Assembly: GCF_022565775.1 (NCBI RefSeq)
Contig: NZ_JAIUMC010000004.1
Location: 30,337 to 94,336, forward strand
From: Natronospirillum sp.
GTDB taxonomy: Bacteria; Pseudomonadota; Gammaproteobacteria; Pseudomonadales; Natronospirillaceae
Reading direction: 5' to 3'
DNA length: 64,000 nucleotides
Each line of letters opens with the position of its first letter. Positions within the stretch are counted from its first letter, which is position 1. This document shows positions 30,207-37,905 of this stretch, piece after piece. A program made the position numbers and the translations under genes. Under the pieces are notes generated by a model that was given only the letters and a program-made list of their open reading frames with translations, ran no database searches and was not told the DNA's origin.

Positions 30207-30509
30207 ATGGAAACACTCAACCACCATTATCTGACACGAAATCAGGTGCATTCCTCTGCGCCTTCGAGTCGCGTTCCGGATACCGGATTGCGTTACAGAA
30301 TCTATCTGCGCGCGCATCTGGAATCGGGCTATCGAACCCCGAAAGAGCATTTGCGGCAGGACATCACGGGCGATGTGCCGGGCCTGGCCACACTGAGCTA
30401 TCAGGCTCATGTTGTGCCGCTGGCGAAGGCGCTGCAGCTCAGACTCGAGCAGCACCTGGGTGTTCTGGTCCGTTCGGTCGACGTCGAGGTTCAATACGAA
30501 CCGGCCTGA
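30207..30509 (+). CDS. Small hypothetical protein divergent from narX
   Basis: A 100-residue open frame with an ATG start, GAGGC upstream and GC-rich third codon positions matching its neighbours, so it is probably real. It has no membrane segment or signal peptide and no Cys pairs. The sequence (RYRIYLRAHLESGYRTPKEH, ending VDVEVQYEPA) fits no family I know. It is divergent from narX and converges on the TRAP/DUF1566 gene with 16 bases between stops. It could be a NarL-controlled gene or an unrelated orphan. Confidence 0.5.
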   Translation: METLNHHYLTRNQVHSSAPSSRVPDTGLRYRIYLRAHLESGYRTPKEHLRQDITGDVPGLATLSYQAHVVPLAKALQLRLEQHLGVLVRSVDVEVQYEPA

Positions 30510-30525
30510 AGGATCTGCCCGTACG

Positions 30526-32022
30526 CTACGGCAATGACCGCACCGGCAGGGCATAGTGCCGATAGCCATAGGTACCCAACGGAAAGACATGACCGGCCCG
30601 GAAATAGAGCCCATGGTGTTCCGCCGGGTTGTCATCGACCTCCGAGGCACTCCAGTACCAACTGGATACCAGTGTCTCGAAGCCGTCCTGCACCGTGGGT
30701 ACAGAGAAGTTGCCCTGACAGGGGCCGGCGTCGATGTGCCAGTTTCCCGGTGAGTTGGACGTGCAGCGCACCAGCGTGCCCAGCTCTTCAATGCTGGGCA
30801 GCCGCCAGTCGCCGCTGCCATTGCTCTGGCCATTCAGGGTGGCAATGGCCTCTTCGGTGCCGCTCAGATTACGCCGCAGGGGTCGGCCGCTGCAGGCATT
30901 GCCGTTCCATTGCTGGCCCAGGCTGCAGCGGGCCCACTCAAGGCCGTGCTCCTGATCAATCAGGGTGTCGCCCTCGGGGCCGGGTTCAAGGTGGCCTGCC
31001 AGAGTGCCGGACAATTCCCGACTCGGATTCTCCTGCGTCTGCAGCAGGTACTGATTCAATGTATCCTCGACCGAGGCGCCGGCCCGGCTGACCCACTCGG
31101 CCGCCATGGCAATACCGATCGCTTCCAGTTCCGCCGTCAGTTCGGCTCCGGGCTCGTGCAGCGTCATGCCGGCATCGGCCAGACTCTGGGTGTCTTCCCG
31201 CGTGGTCTCCTCGGACAGTTGCCAGCCCCGACGTTCAGCGGTTGCTGCCGCCTCCATGATCAGTGTGCGGTCTTCGGGGTCCAGGTCGAGAAACAACCGC
31301 TTGTTCATCATGACTATGTTCTTGGGAATCCAGGCTTGTACATCGGTGTAGTGGTCAAGATACCGCCAGATCTCGGAACTGACACCAGTGGTGGGCGACG
31401 TGATCATCGCATCTATAGTGCCAGCGGCCAGTGCCGGCTCCAGGTCGGCAGTCTCGATATTGACCGGCGTGGCGCCCATCAGTTCGGCCAGGCGGGCCGT
31501 GGTTGGCGAATAGGTGCGCATGCGCACACCCGCCAGATCCTCCAGGCTGTTGACCGGCTCGCGGGTATAGAGGCTCTGCGGTGGCCAGGGCACCGCATAC
31601 AGCAGCACCATGCCGTCGCGGTGATCCAGACTGAGGTCGATGACCGGCCGTGAGGTGTCCCAGAGGGTGCGCGCGGCGTCAAGGTCCGTGGCAATGAACG
31701 GCAGATTGTCGAGAGCATAAATCGGATCGCTCTGCACCAGCGTCCCCATCAGGATTTCTCCCATCTCTGCCCGTCCTGTGCGCACGGCGCGCGGTATTTC
31801 GCGCTGGCTGAAGCGCTGGGCGCCTGGTTCCACAGTGATCTGGATGCGTCCGTCACTGGCGTTGGCGACATCGTCGGCGAAGGCCTGCAGGTTGCGAGTC
31901 TGGAACACGCCCTCCCAGTAGGGGGAGACAAGAGTCCATTGGTGGTCCTGAGCGGCCAATCCGGGTGCGATAGCACACAGCAGGCCACTGAAGGCAAGAA
32001 TACGGCGAACAGAACAGGTCAT
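30526..32022 (-). CDS. TRAP solute-binding protein fused to a C-terminal DUF1566 domain
   Basis: A 498-residue exported protein with an unusual domain fusion. A signal peptide (ending IAPGLAA) leads a DctP domain from about residue 24 to 335, with the ligand-contact region GVRMRTYSPTT. A linker then joins a DUF1566/Lcl C-terminal-like domain, from about 355 to the end: HGLEWARCSLGQQWNGNACS, DWRLPSIEELGTLV, SSWYWSASE. The DctP half is a clear paralogue of 34974-35954 (shared NLQAFADDV-like, VPWPPQ, YTREP, HYTDVQAWIPKN). I chose the ATG at 32022 for its GAGGAG ribosome-binding site and the signal peptide. No TRAP permease gene adjoins it. It could bind ligand for a shared permease, or act as a sensor or adhesin-like presenter; that is inference. 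Confidence 0.9.
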   Translation of the reverse strand: MTCSVRRILAFSGLLCAIAPGLAAQDHQWTLVSPYWEGVFQTRNLQAFADDVANASDGRIQITVEPGAQRFSQREIPRAVRTGRAEMGEILMGTLVQSDPIYALDNLPFIATDLDAARTLWDTSRPVIDLSLDHRDGMVLLYAVPWPPQSLYTREPVNSLEDLAGVRMRTYSPTTARLAELMGATPVNIETADLEPALAAGTIDAMITSPTTGVSSEIWRYLDHYTDVQAWIPKNIVMMNKRLFLDLDPEDRTLIMEAAATAERRGWQLSEETTREDTQSLADAGMTLHEPGAELTAELEAIGIAMAAEWVSRAGASVEDTLNQYLLQTQENPSRELSGTLAGHLEPGPEGDTLIDQEHGLEWARCSLGQQWNGNACSGRPLRRNLSGTEEAIATLNGQSNGSGDWRLPSIEELGTLVRCTSNSPGNWHIDAGPCQGNFSVPTVQDGFETLVSSWYWSASEVDDNPAEHHGLYFRAGHVFPLGTYGYRHYALPVRSLP

Positions 32023-32066
32023 GGCGGGCTCCTCAACACATATCGGAATGCCAGGGTCTCTATTCA

Positions 32067-32094
32067 AGTATGGCAATCAATAACTAAACGTCAA
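32067..32094 (-). promoter_or_regulatory. Promoter of the TRAP/DUF1566 gene
   Basis: On the minus strand, TTGACG (32094-32089) and CATACT (32072-32067) are separated by 16 bases. The predicted start near 32060 gives a leader of about 38 bases to the ATG at 32022. The -35 lies in the left arm of the shared operator. Confidence 0.6.
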
Positions 32095-32106
32095 CGAAAA
32101 GTTGAT
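32090..32106. promoter_or_regulatory. Operator palindrome, copy 1 (GTCAAC-GAAAA-GTTGAT)
   Basis: A 17-bp near-palindrome with arms GTCAAC and GTTGAT around a 5-base spacer. It matches copy 2 at 34853-34869 in 13 of 17 positions, including flanking AAAC. It overlaps the -35 elements of promoters pointing both ways. Confidence 0.7.
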
Positions 32107-32130
32107 AAAAGTAATATAAATGCTTATTGT
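32102..32130 (+). promoter_or_regulatory. Plus-strand sigma-70 promoter without a gene
   Basis: TTGATA and TATTGT are separated by 17 bases. The -35 is in the right arm of the operator. The predicted start is near 32137, and there is no plausible coding sequence between it and the terminator at 32322-32351. Confidence 0.5.
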
Positions 32131-32136
32131 ATTGTT

Positions 32137-32351
32137 GTGGTTGCTGGCAGGCGGGTCCTTGGACAAGTGCCCGACGCCCTGATCAGTGATTGCGTTTCCT
32201 TGTTGTCAGTTTTGCCTGGATAGGGCAAAGCCCTCTGCGTGAAGGTCATTGGCCCTCGGCAGACAGAAAATCGGCGTTGCTCCGCCCGAATAAAGGGATT
32301 TGCTGAAGTTATCCAGGATTCACCCATGGCCGAAAGGCCATGGGTTTTTTT
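32137..32351 (+). ncRNA. Candidate small RNA of about 215 nt
   Basis: This 335-base gap between the TRAP/DUF1566 gene and pxpC has no coding sequence I can support. Both neighbours are on the minus strand, yet the plus strand has a promoter (32102-32130) and a strong terminator (32322-32351). A regulated small RNA of about 215 nt is the simplest reading. The gap is AT-richer at 32080-32140. Hfq and ProQ are both encoded nearby. Confidence 0.4.
32322..32351 (+). terminator. Plus-strand rho-independent terminator
   Basis: A 10-bp stem (ACCCATGGCC / GGCCATGGGT) with a GAAA tetraloop is followed by seven T residues on the plus strand. The minus strand lacks a T tract on the other side, so it does not serve pxpC. 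Confidence 0.8.
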
Positions 32352-32357
32352 CTTGCA

Positions 32358-33314
32358 TCAGGGCCAGACGACGGTCTGGCCGGCAGGGTGCCATTGGCTG
32401 GCAGCGAAGAAACGATTGAACACCAGTCGCTCCGACTGTGCCTGTTCAAGATTGATGAATTCAAACCGGACCATGGTTCCCGGGCCACGCTGGCTCAGCT
32501 GACTGCAGCCCAGAGAGGTCACACAGCCAATCTTGGGGTAGCCGCCAATGGTCTGGCGATCGCGCAGCAGCACAATGGGCTGTCCGTCCCGGGGTACCTG
32601 AATCGCACCCAGAGCAATACCCTCCGAGATGACTCCGGAATTCTCGGGCACAATCCGTGGGCCTTCAAGACGATAGCCCATGCGATCAATTCGCTGGGAC
32701 ACCTCGTACTCACCGGTAGTGAACCGCCGGCGGTCGGTGGCCCCGAATTGCAGACACTGATAGCCCGGTACCACTTTCAGGGTCAGTGGTCGCGAATAGT
32801 CGGGAATATAGCGCGGTGCCAGCTGCCTCTTGTGTTGCCGCTCAGCGGGTTTGAAGGGCAGGCGGTCGTCAGCGACCAGAGGCCCGCCATTGAACCCCCC
32901 CAGCCCTTCGCGCACCACCACTGAGCGGCTGCCGAAACAGGTGGGTGTCAACCAGCCGCCGGCCACACCGAGATAGGCCCGCATCCCGTTGCGAGGGCCG
33001 GTAAAGGCAATTCTGTCTCCACCCTGAAGAAAATGTGTCGACCAGTTATCGGCCGGCTGATCATTGATGCGGAAGTCCAGGTCGGCCCCGGTGACCGCAA
33101 TCAGGGCATCATCGGTCAGGGTGGCAGAAAAGTTGCCCATCAGCACTTCAACACAGGCGGCGTTCATCGGATTGTCGAGCAGCTTGTTGGCCCAGCGGTA
33201 GGCGTGTTCATCCGCTGCGCCACCCTCTGTGAGGCCACTGCGCTGGGCGCCGCGGCGACCGCTGTCCTGAATCACCGAAAACCAGCCCGGCTTGTTGATG
33301 CGCAGCACACTCAC
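32358..33314 (-). CDS. pxpC: 5-oxoprolinase subunit C
   Basis: KipA-like subunit of the prokaryotic ATP-dependent 5-oxoprolinase, which opens 5-oxoproline to glutamate. It carries the carboxyltransferase-like AHS2 domain (INKPGWFSVIQDSGRRGAQR, TGADLDFRIND, VLRDRQTIGGYP). It has 318 residues. It is the last gene of a tight pxpA-pxpB-pxpC operon; its ATG overlaps the pxpB stop by four bases. Confidence 0.93.
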   Translation of the reverse strand: MSVLRINKPGWFSVIQDSGRRGAQRSGLTEGGAADEHAYRWANKLLDNPMNAACVEVLMGNFSATLTDDALIAVTGADLDFRINDQPADNWSTHFLQGGDRIAFTGPRNGMRAYLGVAGGWLTPTCFGSRSVVVREGLGGFNGGPLVADDRLPFKPAERQHKRQLAPRYIPDYSRPLTLKVVPGYQCLQFGATDRRRFTTGEYEVSQRIDRMGYRLEGPRIVPENSGVISEGIALGAIQVPRDGQPIVLLRDRQTIGGYPKIGCVTSLGCSQLSQRGPGTMVRFEFINLEQAQSERLVFNRFFAASQWHPAGQTVVWP

Positions 33315-34000
33315 AGGACACCTCCCAGTTCCAGAAAGGTTTCCCGATCCACCGCGCGGAAGCTCACTTCGTCACCCACCTGCAGCAGGGAGGCGTGTGC
33401 CGGGTCCTGATCGGGGTCGAACATGGCCTGGGGTGTCCGGCCGATAATCTGCCAGCCACCCGGTGACTGCCGCGGGTAGATGGCGGTTTGTACATCGGCT
33501 ATACCGACGCTGCCCGGCGGCACGGCATCGCGCGGCGACTTGTGGCGGGGCGAGGCTATCCGCCGGTCAACGCGGCCCAGAAAGGCAAAGCCCGGGTTGA
33601 AGCCGATGGCAAACACCTGATAAGGCTTGCCGGTGTGGTAGTGGATGACATCCTCCACCGACAGGCTGTTGCGCTCGGCCAGTGCTTCCAGGTCGAACCC
33701 CACAGAGGGGTCATACCAGACGGGTATGGTCACAGTTCGACCTGTCGGCGCGTCACTCAGGTGAGCCTCCAGTTCCTGACCGATCTCCCGCAGCAGGCGA
33801 GTGATCTGCCGATGATCTGCCCGATCAAGATCATAGATCACCAGCAGTGTGGTATAGGAAGGCACCAGGTCCACCAGAGCATTACCCAGCCGCTCTTCGA
33901 CCATCCGCTCCATGGTCACAATGAACGGGATGTGCGCTTCGCTGATCTCCTCGCCAAACTGAATCAGTACTGCATCCTCTGATACAGGCTGTATCTTCAT
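33311..34000 (-). CDS. pxpB: 5-oxoprolinase subunit B
   Basis: KipI-like AHS1-domain protein of 229 residues, with LVPSYTTLLVIYD, FAIGFNPGFAFLGRVDRRIA and GGWQIIGRTP typical of the family. In B. subtilis, KipI also inhibits the sporulation kinase KinA, but the ancestral role is as a 5-oxoprolinase subunit. It overlaps both neighbours by four bases, showing strict coupling. Confidence 0.93.
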   Translation of the reverse strand: MKIQPVSEDAVLIQFGEEISEAHIPFIVTMERMVEERLGNALVDLVPSYTTLLVIYDLDRADHRQITRLLREIGQELEAHLSDAPTGRTVTIPVWYDPSVGFDLEALAERNSLSVEDVIHYHTGKPYQVFAIGFNPGFAFLGRVDRRIASPRHKSPRDAVPPGSVGIADVQTAIYPRQSPGGWQIIGRTPQAMFDPDQDPAHASLLQVGDEVSFRAVDRETFLELGGVL

Positions 34001-34734
34001 GCGCAGGACTCCAATGCTGCCTTGATGTCGGCGACCGCCTGCACGGACTCGGGGTTGTCACCATGTACACAGAGTGACTCGGCCGGCAGTTGCAACCACT
34101 GGCCGTCGATGGAGTAGAGCCCTCCTTTCTCGGCCAGAATGGTGGCCTGGGCGACAATGCGATCACTGTCGTGGTGTACCGCTCCGGCTTCGCTGCGTGG
34201 CACCAGCAGGCCATTCTGGTCGTAGGCCCGGTCAGCAAAGGCTTCCAGAATCAGCTCCAGATCGAGTTCCGCCGCCATTTTGCGATGCTGCTGCCAGTTG
34301 TTGGTTACCGGAATCATCAGACGCAGGCCATTGCCGTAGGCGGAAACGGCTTTCATGATGGTGGCGAGCTGCTCCTCGGAGCGCATCATGTCATTGTTCA
34401 GTGCACCATGGGGCTTTACATAGCTGACCTGCACGCCGTGCGCCCGGGCAACGCCATCCAGCGCACCAATCTGGTACCAGATGAGTGCCTGAAGCTCTTC
34501 GTTGGTGCATTTCATGGAGCGCCGACCGAAGCCCACCAGGTCCGGATAGGCGGGATGGGCGCCGATTTCAACGTCATATTTGACCGCCAGCGCCAGTGTC
34601 CGATTCATGGTCACCGGGTCGGAAGCGTGGAACCCGCAGGCGATATTGGCCTGATTGATCAAGGGCATGACAGCCTCGTCCATACCCATTGTCCAGGCAC
34701 CAAAACTCTCACCAAGATCACAGTTCAGCTTCAT
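33997..34734 (-). CDS. pxpA: 5-oxoprolinase subunit A
   Basis: LamB/YcsF family protein of 245 residues, subunit A of the 5-oxoprolinase. The N-terminus MKLNCDLGESFG, then IACGFHASDP and GAHPAYPDLVGFGRRSM, are family signatures. I chose the ATG at 34734 because GGAGG precedes it and the product then starts at the conserved motif; the open frame runs on upstream without support. It is divergent from the TRAP operon, with the operator between them. Confidence 0.95.
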   Translation of the reverse strand: MKLNCDLGESFGAWTMGMDEAVMPLINQANIACGFHASDPVTMNRTLALAVKYDVEIGAHPAYPDLVGFGRRSMKCTNEELQALIWYQIGALDGVARAHGVQVSYVKPHGALNNDMMRSEEQLATIMKAVSAYGNGLRLMIPVTNNWQQHRKMAAELDLELILEAFADRAYDQNGLLVPRSEAGAVHHDSDRIVAQATILAEKGGLYSIDGQWLQLPAESLCVHGDNPESVQAVADIKAALESCA

Positions 34735-34838
34735 TATTGACCTCCACAAAGCACCGGGGGCGCTACAGTAACAGATTCTGTTTTCCGACTGGCCGTTGAT
34801 GCAGACATCGACATTGGCCTGTCTCTTGCTTGCTTTAA

Positions 34839-34850
34839 TTTGTCGACAAA
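34839..34850. promoter_or_regulatory. Perfect 12-bp palindrome TTTGTCGACAAA
   Basis: It lies two bases to the left of operator copy 2. It could be a second binding site or an unrelated regulator site. No equivalent is visible next to copy 1. Confidence 0.35.
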
Positions 34851-34852
34851 AC

Positions 34853-34869
34853 GTTAATGAATAGTTGAC
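34853..34869. promoter_or_regulatory. Operator palindrome, copy 2 (GTTAAT-GAATA-GTTGAC)
   Basis: Second copy of the motif at 32090-32106, in the divergent region between pxpA and the TRAP operon. The consensus is GTYAAYGAAWAGTTGAY. It lies just downstream of a minus-strand TATAAT and carries TTGACA on the plus strand. Confidence 0.7.
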
Positions 34870-34882
34870 AACTGATCCACAT

Positions 34883-34910
34883 ATTATACTTTTAAAGAGC
34901 GTGATACAAA
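34883..34910 (-). promoter_or_regulatory. Candidate promoter of pxpABC
   Basis: On the minus strand a consensus TATAAT (34888-34883) follows a weak -35, TTTGTA (34910-34905), after 16 bases. Transcription would start near 34876 and run straight into operator copy 2, a roadblock-type layout. For the plus-strand TRAP operon, TTGACA at 34865-34870 is a good -35, but no -10 at proper spacing is clear. Confidence 0.4.
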
Positions 34911-34973
34911 AAAATGAGTGCAATCACGCAGACAAAAAAAAATACCTACTCATGAATGCGAGGCGAGAGAGAA

Positions 34974-35954
34974 ATGAAAAAGAGTATTGCAGCGGTCACT
35001 ACCGCAGTCCTTCTGAGTGCCGGGTTGGCAACCACCAGCCAGGCACAGACACGCTGGGACCTGGCCACAGGCTATGGCGACGGCGTTCACCACACCATCA
35101 ACATCCGCCAGTTTGCCGATGATGTGCGTGAAGCCACCGATGGCGAACTGGACATTACCGTGCACTCGGGTGCTTCACTCTTCCCGCAGGGTGAAATCCA
35201 CCGGGCCGTGCGTACCGGACAGGCGCAGGCAGGCGAGATTCTGATGGCCAACCTGGGTAACTCCAACCCGATCTTTGAAATCGACAACATTCCCTTCCTG
35301 GCCAGTGACTGGGACTCGTCCGAGCGTCTGTGGGAAGTCACCCGTCCAGCCGTAGAAGAACACCTGGCGGGTGAAGGCATGCGCCTGCTGTTTGCCGTGC
35401 CCTGGCCGCCTCAGGGGTTCTATACCCGTGAACCCATTGCTGATATCGACGACCTGCGTGGTATTCGCATGCGGTCCTACTCACCGATGACCACTGAGCT
35501 GGCGGTGCAGTTTCAGGCCGCACCGACCACGGTGCAAGAGCCCGAAATTCCCCAGGCGTTTTCAACAGGCATGATCAATGCCATGGTCACGTCGCCGGCT
35601 ACCGGTGTGTCCAGCCAGGCGTGGGATTTTGTTGATCACTACACCGATGTACAGGCGTGGATTCCCAAGAACATGGTCTTCGTCAATGAGCGGGCCTTCA
35701 ACAGCCTGAGTGAAGAGCATCAGGCGGCCGTGCTGGAGATTGCTGCACAGGCTGAAGCGCGCGGCTGGGAAAAGGGTATCCAGGAAACCGAAGATGCCAC
35801 CAACCGTCTGCGTGACGAGGGCATGACGGTCAGTGAGCCGACAGCAGAGCTGCGCTCGGCGCTGGAAGAGATCGGTCAGGAAATGGCCGCGCAATGGGCT
35901 GCCGATGCCGGAGAAGTGGGTCAGGACCTGTTGGAGACGTTCTTCAACGAGTAA
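34974..35954 (+). CDS. dctP: TRAP transporter solute-binding protein (DctP family)
   Basis: A 326-residue periplasmic binding protein of a TRAP transporter, with a signal peptide ending TTSQAQ. The ligand-contact block is GIRMRSYSPMTTELAVQFQA, with the conserved Arg. I chose the ATG at 34974 (AGGCGAGAG upstream, good signal peptide); an ATG at 34956 would put charged residues first. It opens dctP-dctQ-dctM-marR and is divergent from pxpABC, so the natural inference is uptake of 5-oxoproline or a related lactam. Its closest relative in the window is the DctP half of 30526-32022. Confidence 0.92.
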   Translation: MKKSIAAVTTAVLLSAGLATTSQAQTRWDLATGYGDGVHHTINIRQFADDVREATDGELDITVHSGASLFPQGEIHRAVRTGQAQAGEILMANLGNSNPIFEIDNIPFLASDWDSSERLWEVTRPAVEEHLAGEGMRLLFAVPWPPQGFYTREPIADIDDLRGIRMRSYSPMTTELAVQFQAAPTTVQEPEIPQAFSTGMINAMVTSPATGVSSQAWDFVDHYTDVQAWIPKNMVFVNERAFNSLSEEHQAAVLEIAAQAEARGWEKGIQETEDATNRLRDEGMTVSEPTAELRSALEEIGQEMAAQWAADAGEVGQDLLETFFNE

Positions 35955-35987
35955 CCCCAGTCTCCGCTGATGCGGATGTATCGGCAG

Positions 35988-36019
35988 GCATAAAACCCGG
36001 CACTGTCGGGTTTTATGCC
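35988..36019 (+). other. Strong hairpin between dctP and dctQ
   Basis: A perfect 13-bp stem (GGCATAAAACCCG / CGGGTTTTATGCC) with a six-base loop and no T tract. Such hairpins often cap the binding-protein message so that it outnumbers the permease message. Confidence 0.7.
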
Positions 36020-36036
36020 CTGTCATGGAGTCAATT

Positions 36037-36591
36037 ATGCGTAGAAGTCTTGATCTGCTCTACACCGGGGCAGGCTTTCTGGCCGGTCTCTTCATAGTCG
36101 CTATTGTTGTTCTGATCATGGCCCAGATAGTGGGTCGCTGGTTCGGCATCATGGTGCCTTCCACTGAAGATTTTTCCGGCTGGTTCCTGGGCGCTTCCAG
36201 TTTCATGGCGCTGGCCTACACCCTGCGCAGCGGGGGGCATATCCGGGTCAATATCCTGATTCGAAACCTGCGCGGCCGGGCCCGTCATGGCCAGGAGGTC
36301 GCCGTGCTGGTATTGGGCCTGGCGCTGGCGACCTTCATGGCCTGGTGGCTGGTACACATGGTCTGGGAAAGCTATGTGTTCAATGAACGCAGCCGGGGCT
36401 ATATCTCGGTCGACATCTGGATTGTGCAGATTCCCGTTGCCGTGGGTGCCGTCATATTCAATATCGCCATGCTGGATGAACTGATTCATACCATCCGCAC
36501 CGGCAAGCCGACCTATCACGGACAGGATGACGAGATGGAAGAACTCGAGGAAATTCTCAAGGACAGCCCGACACAGTCAGGAGACCGCTGA
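36037..36591 (+). CDS. dctQ: TRAP transporter small permease (DctQ family)
   Basis: A 184-residue membrane protein with four transmembrane helices (AGFLAGLFIVAIVVLIMAQI first) and the family motif SGWFLGASSFMALAYTLRSG. I prefer the ATG at 36037 because GGAG lies six bases before it; the ATG at 36025 contributes that GGAG. Its stop overlaps the dctM start by one base. Confidence 0.9.
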   Translation: MRRSLDLLYTGAGFLAGLFIVAIVVLIMAQIVGRWFGIMVPSTEDFSGWFLGASSFMALAYTLRSGGHIRVNILIRNLRGRARHGQEVAVLVLGLALATFMAWWLVHMVWESYVFNERSRGYISVDIWIVQIPVAVGAVIFNIAMLDELIHTIRTGKPTYHGQDDEMEELEEILKDSPTQSGDR

Positions 36592-37895
36592 TGGACAGTA
36601 TTACCATTGCAATCATTCTGGCCGTGCTGATGCTGTCACTGCTGGCCTTCGGCTTCTGGGTGTCCATGTCCCTGATGACGGTCGCCCTGGTGGGCATCAT
36701 CATGTACGGCTCGGAAACCTATGGGCTGATCTTTGCGTCCAGTGCCTGGAGCAGCTCCACAAGCTGGTCGCTCGCCGCACTGCCGCTGTTTATCTGGATG
36801 GGGGAGATTCTGTTTCGTACCCGTCTGGCTTCTGACCTTTTCAAGGGTCTGACCCCCTGGCTCAGTGCCTTGCCGGGCAAGCTGTTGCACGTCAACATAT
36901 TGAGCTGCGGTCTGTTTGCCGCCGTGTCCGGCTCTTCTGCGGCCACAGCCGCCACCGTGGGCAAGATGACGCTGCCGGAACTGCGCGAGCGCGGCTACAG
37001 CGAGAAGATGTCCATTGCCACCCTGGCCGGCTCGGGCACCCTGGGCTTTCTGATACCCCCCAGCATCATTCTGATCGTCTATGGTGTTGCCGCCGAAGTG
37101 AGCATCGCCAGACTCTTCATTGCCGGTGCGGTGCCGGGCCTGCTGCTGATTGTGCTGTTCATGGCCTACACCATAATCTGGTCCTTGCTCAACAAGGAAG
37201 AGGTTGAGCCGGGCCATGACCTGCGCTTCAGTTGGAAAGAGCGTTTGGTGGCCCTGCGCTACCTGTTGCCGGTGCTGGGTCTGATCGGGTTCGTACTCGG
37301 GTCCATCTACGGCGGTTTCGCCACCACCACGGAAGCGGCGGCAGTCGGCGTTACCGGCGCCCTGATACTGGCGTTTCTGTCCGGCGGTCTGAACCGACAG
37401 ACCTTCTTTGACAGCCTGATGGGCGCCGTTCGCACCTCCTGCATGATCGCACTTATTCTGGTGGCCGCCCACTTCCTGACTGTGACCATGGCCTTTCTGG
37501 GCATACCGCGGATGCTGGTGGGCATGATTGATGCGCTGGAGCTGTCGCCGATGATGTTGCTGGTCTATCTGACCATACTGTTCATCATTCTCGGCTGCTT
37601 CCTGGACGGCATTTCCGTGGTGCTGCTGACCACGTCCATCATGCTGCCCATGGTAGCTGCGGCCGGCATTGATTTGCTCTGGTTCGGCATATACATTGTG
37701 TTGGTCGTCGAGATGGCCCAGATAACCCCGCCTGTCGGGTTCAATCTGTTTGTGCTGCAATCTCTGACCGGGAAAAACATTCTCTATGTCGCCCGGGCGG
37801 CGCTGCCCTTCTTCCTGCTGATTGGTCTGGCCATCGTGCTGGTCTCTCTGTTTCCGGAGATCGTGACGGCGCTGCCCGCGCAAATGTCACGATAG
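36591..37895 (+). CDS. dctM: TRAP transporter large permease (DctM family)
   Basis: A 434-residue, roughly twelve-helix sodium-driven transport subunit. Family blocks are seen: SGSSAATAATVGKMTLPELR and LGFLIPPSIILIVYG. It overlaps dctQ by one base and is followed 10 bases later by the regulator gene. No fusion of DctQ to DctM occurs here. Confidence 0.94.
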   Translation: MDSITIAIILAVLMLSLLAFGFWVSMSLMTVALVGIIMYGSETYGLIFASSAWSSSTSWSLAALPLFIWMGEILFRTRLASDLFKGLTPWLSALPGKLLHVNILSCGLFAAVSGSSAATAATVGKMTLPELRERGYSEKMSIATLAGSGTLGFLIPPSIILIVYGVAAEVSIARLFIAGAVPGLLLIVLFMAYTIIWSLLNKEEVEPGHDLRFSWKERLVALRYLLPVLGLIGFVLGSIYGGFATTTEAAAVGVTGALILAFLSGGLNRQTFFDSLMGAVRTSCMIALILVAAHFLTVTMAFLGIPRMLVGMIDALELSPMMLLVYLTILFIILGCFLDGISVVLLTTSIMLPMVAAAGIDLLWFGIYIVLVVEMAQITPPVGFNLFVLQSLTGKNILYVARAALPFFLLIGLAIVLVSLFPEIVTALPAQMSR

Positions 37896-37905
37896 GAGCT
37901 TCAGC

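Noticed and set aside
32120..32182. Hydrophobic 20-residue reading frame (MLIVLLWLLAGG...)
   Set aside because: Its ATG lies between the -35 and -10 of the plus-strand promoter, upstream of the predicted transcript start, so it would not be translated.
31939..32223. Plus-strand frame of 94 codons over the TRAP/DUF1566 start region
   Set aside because: It overlaps the signal-peptide end of the opposite gene and both promoters, and has no ribosome-binding site; the non-coding RNA reading fits better.
34865..34890. TTGACA ... TATACT as the promoter of the dctPQM operon
   Set aside because: The spacer is only 14 bases. The -35 is good, but no -10 at 16-18 bases is convincing, so I did not list it as a promoter.
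36636..37883. Minus-strand frame rich in Gln, His and Gly opposite dctM
   Set aside because: Composition is typical of an antisense frame against a hydrophobic membrane-protein gene.
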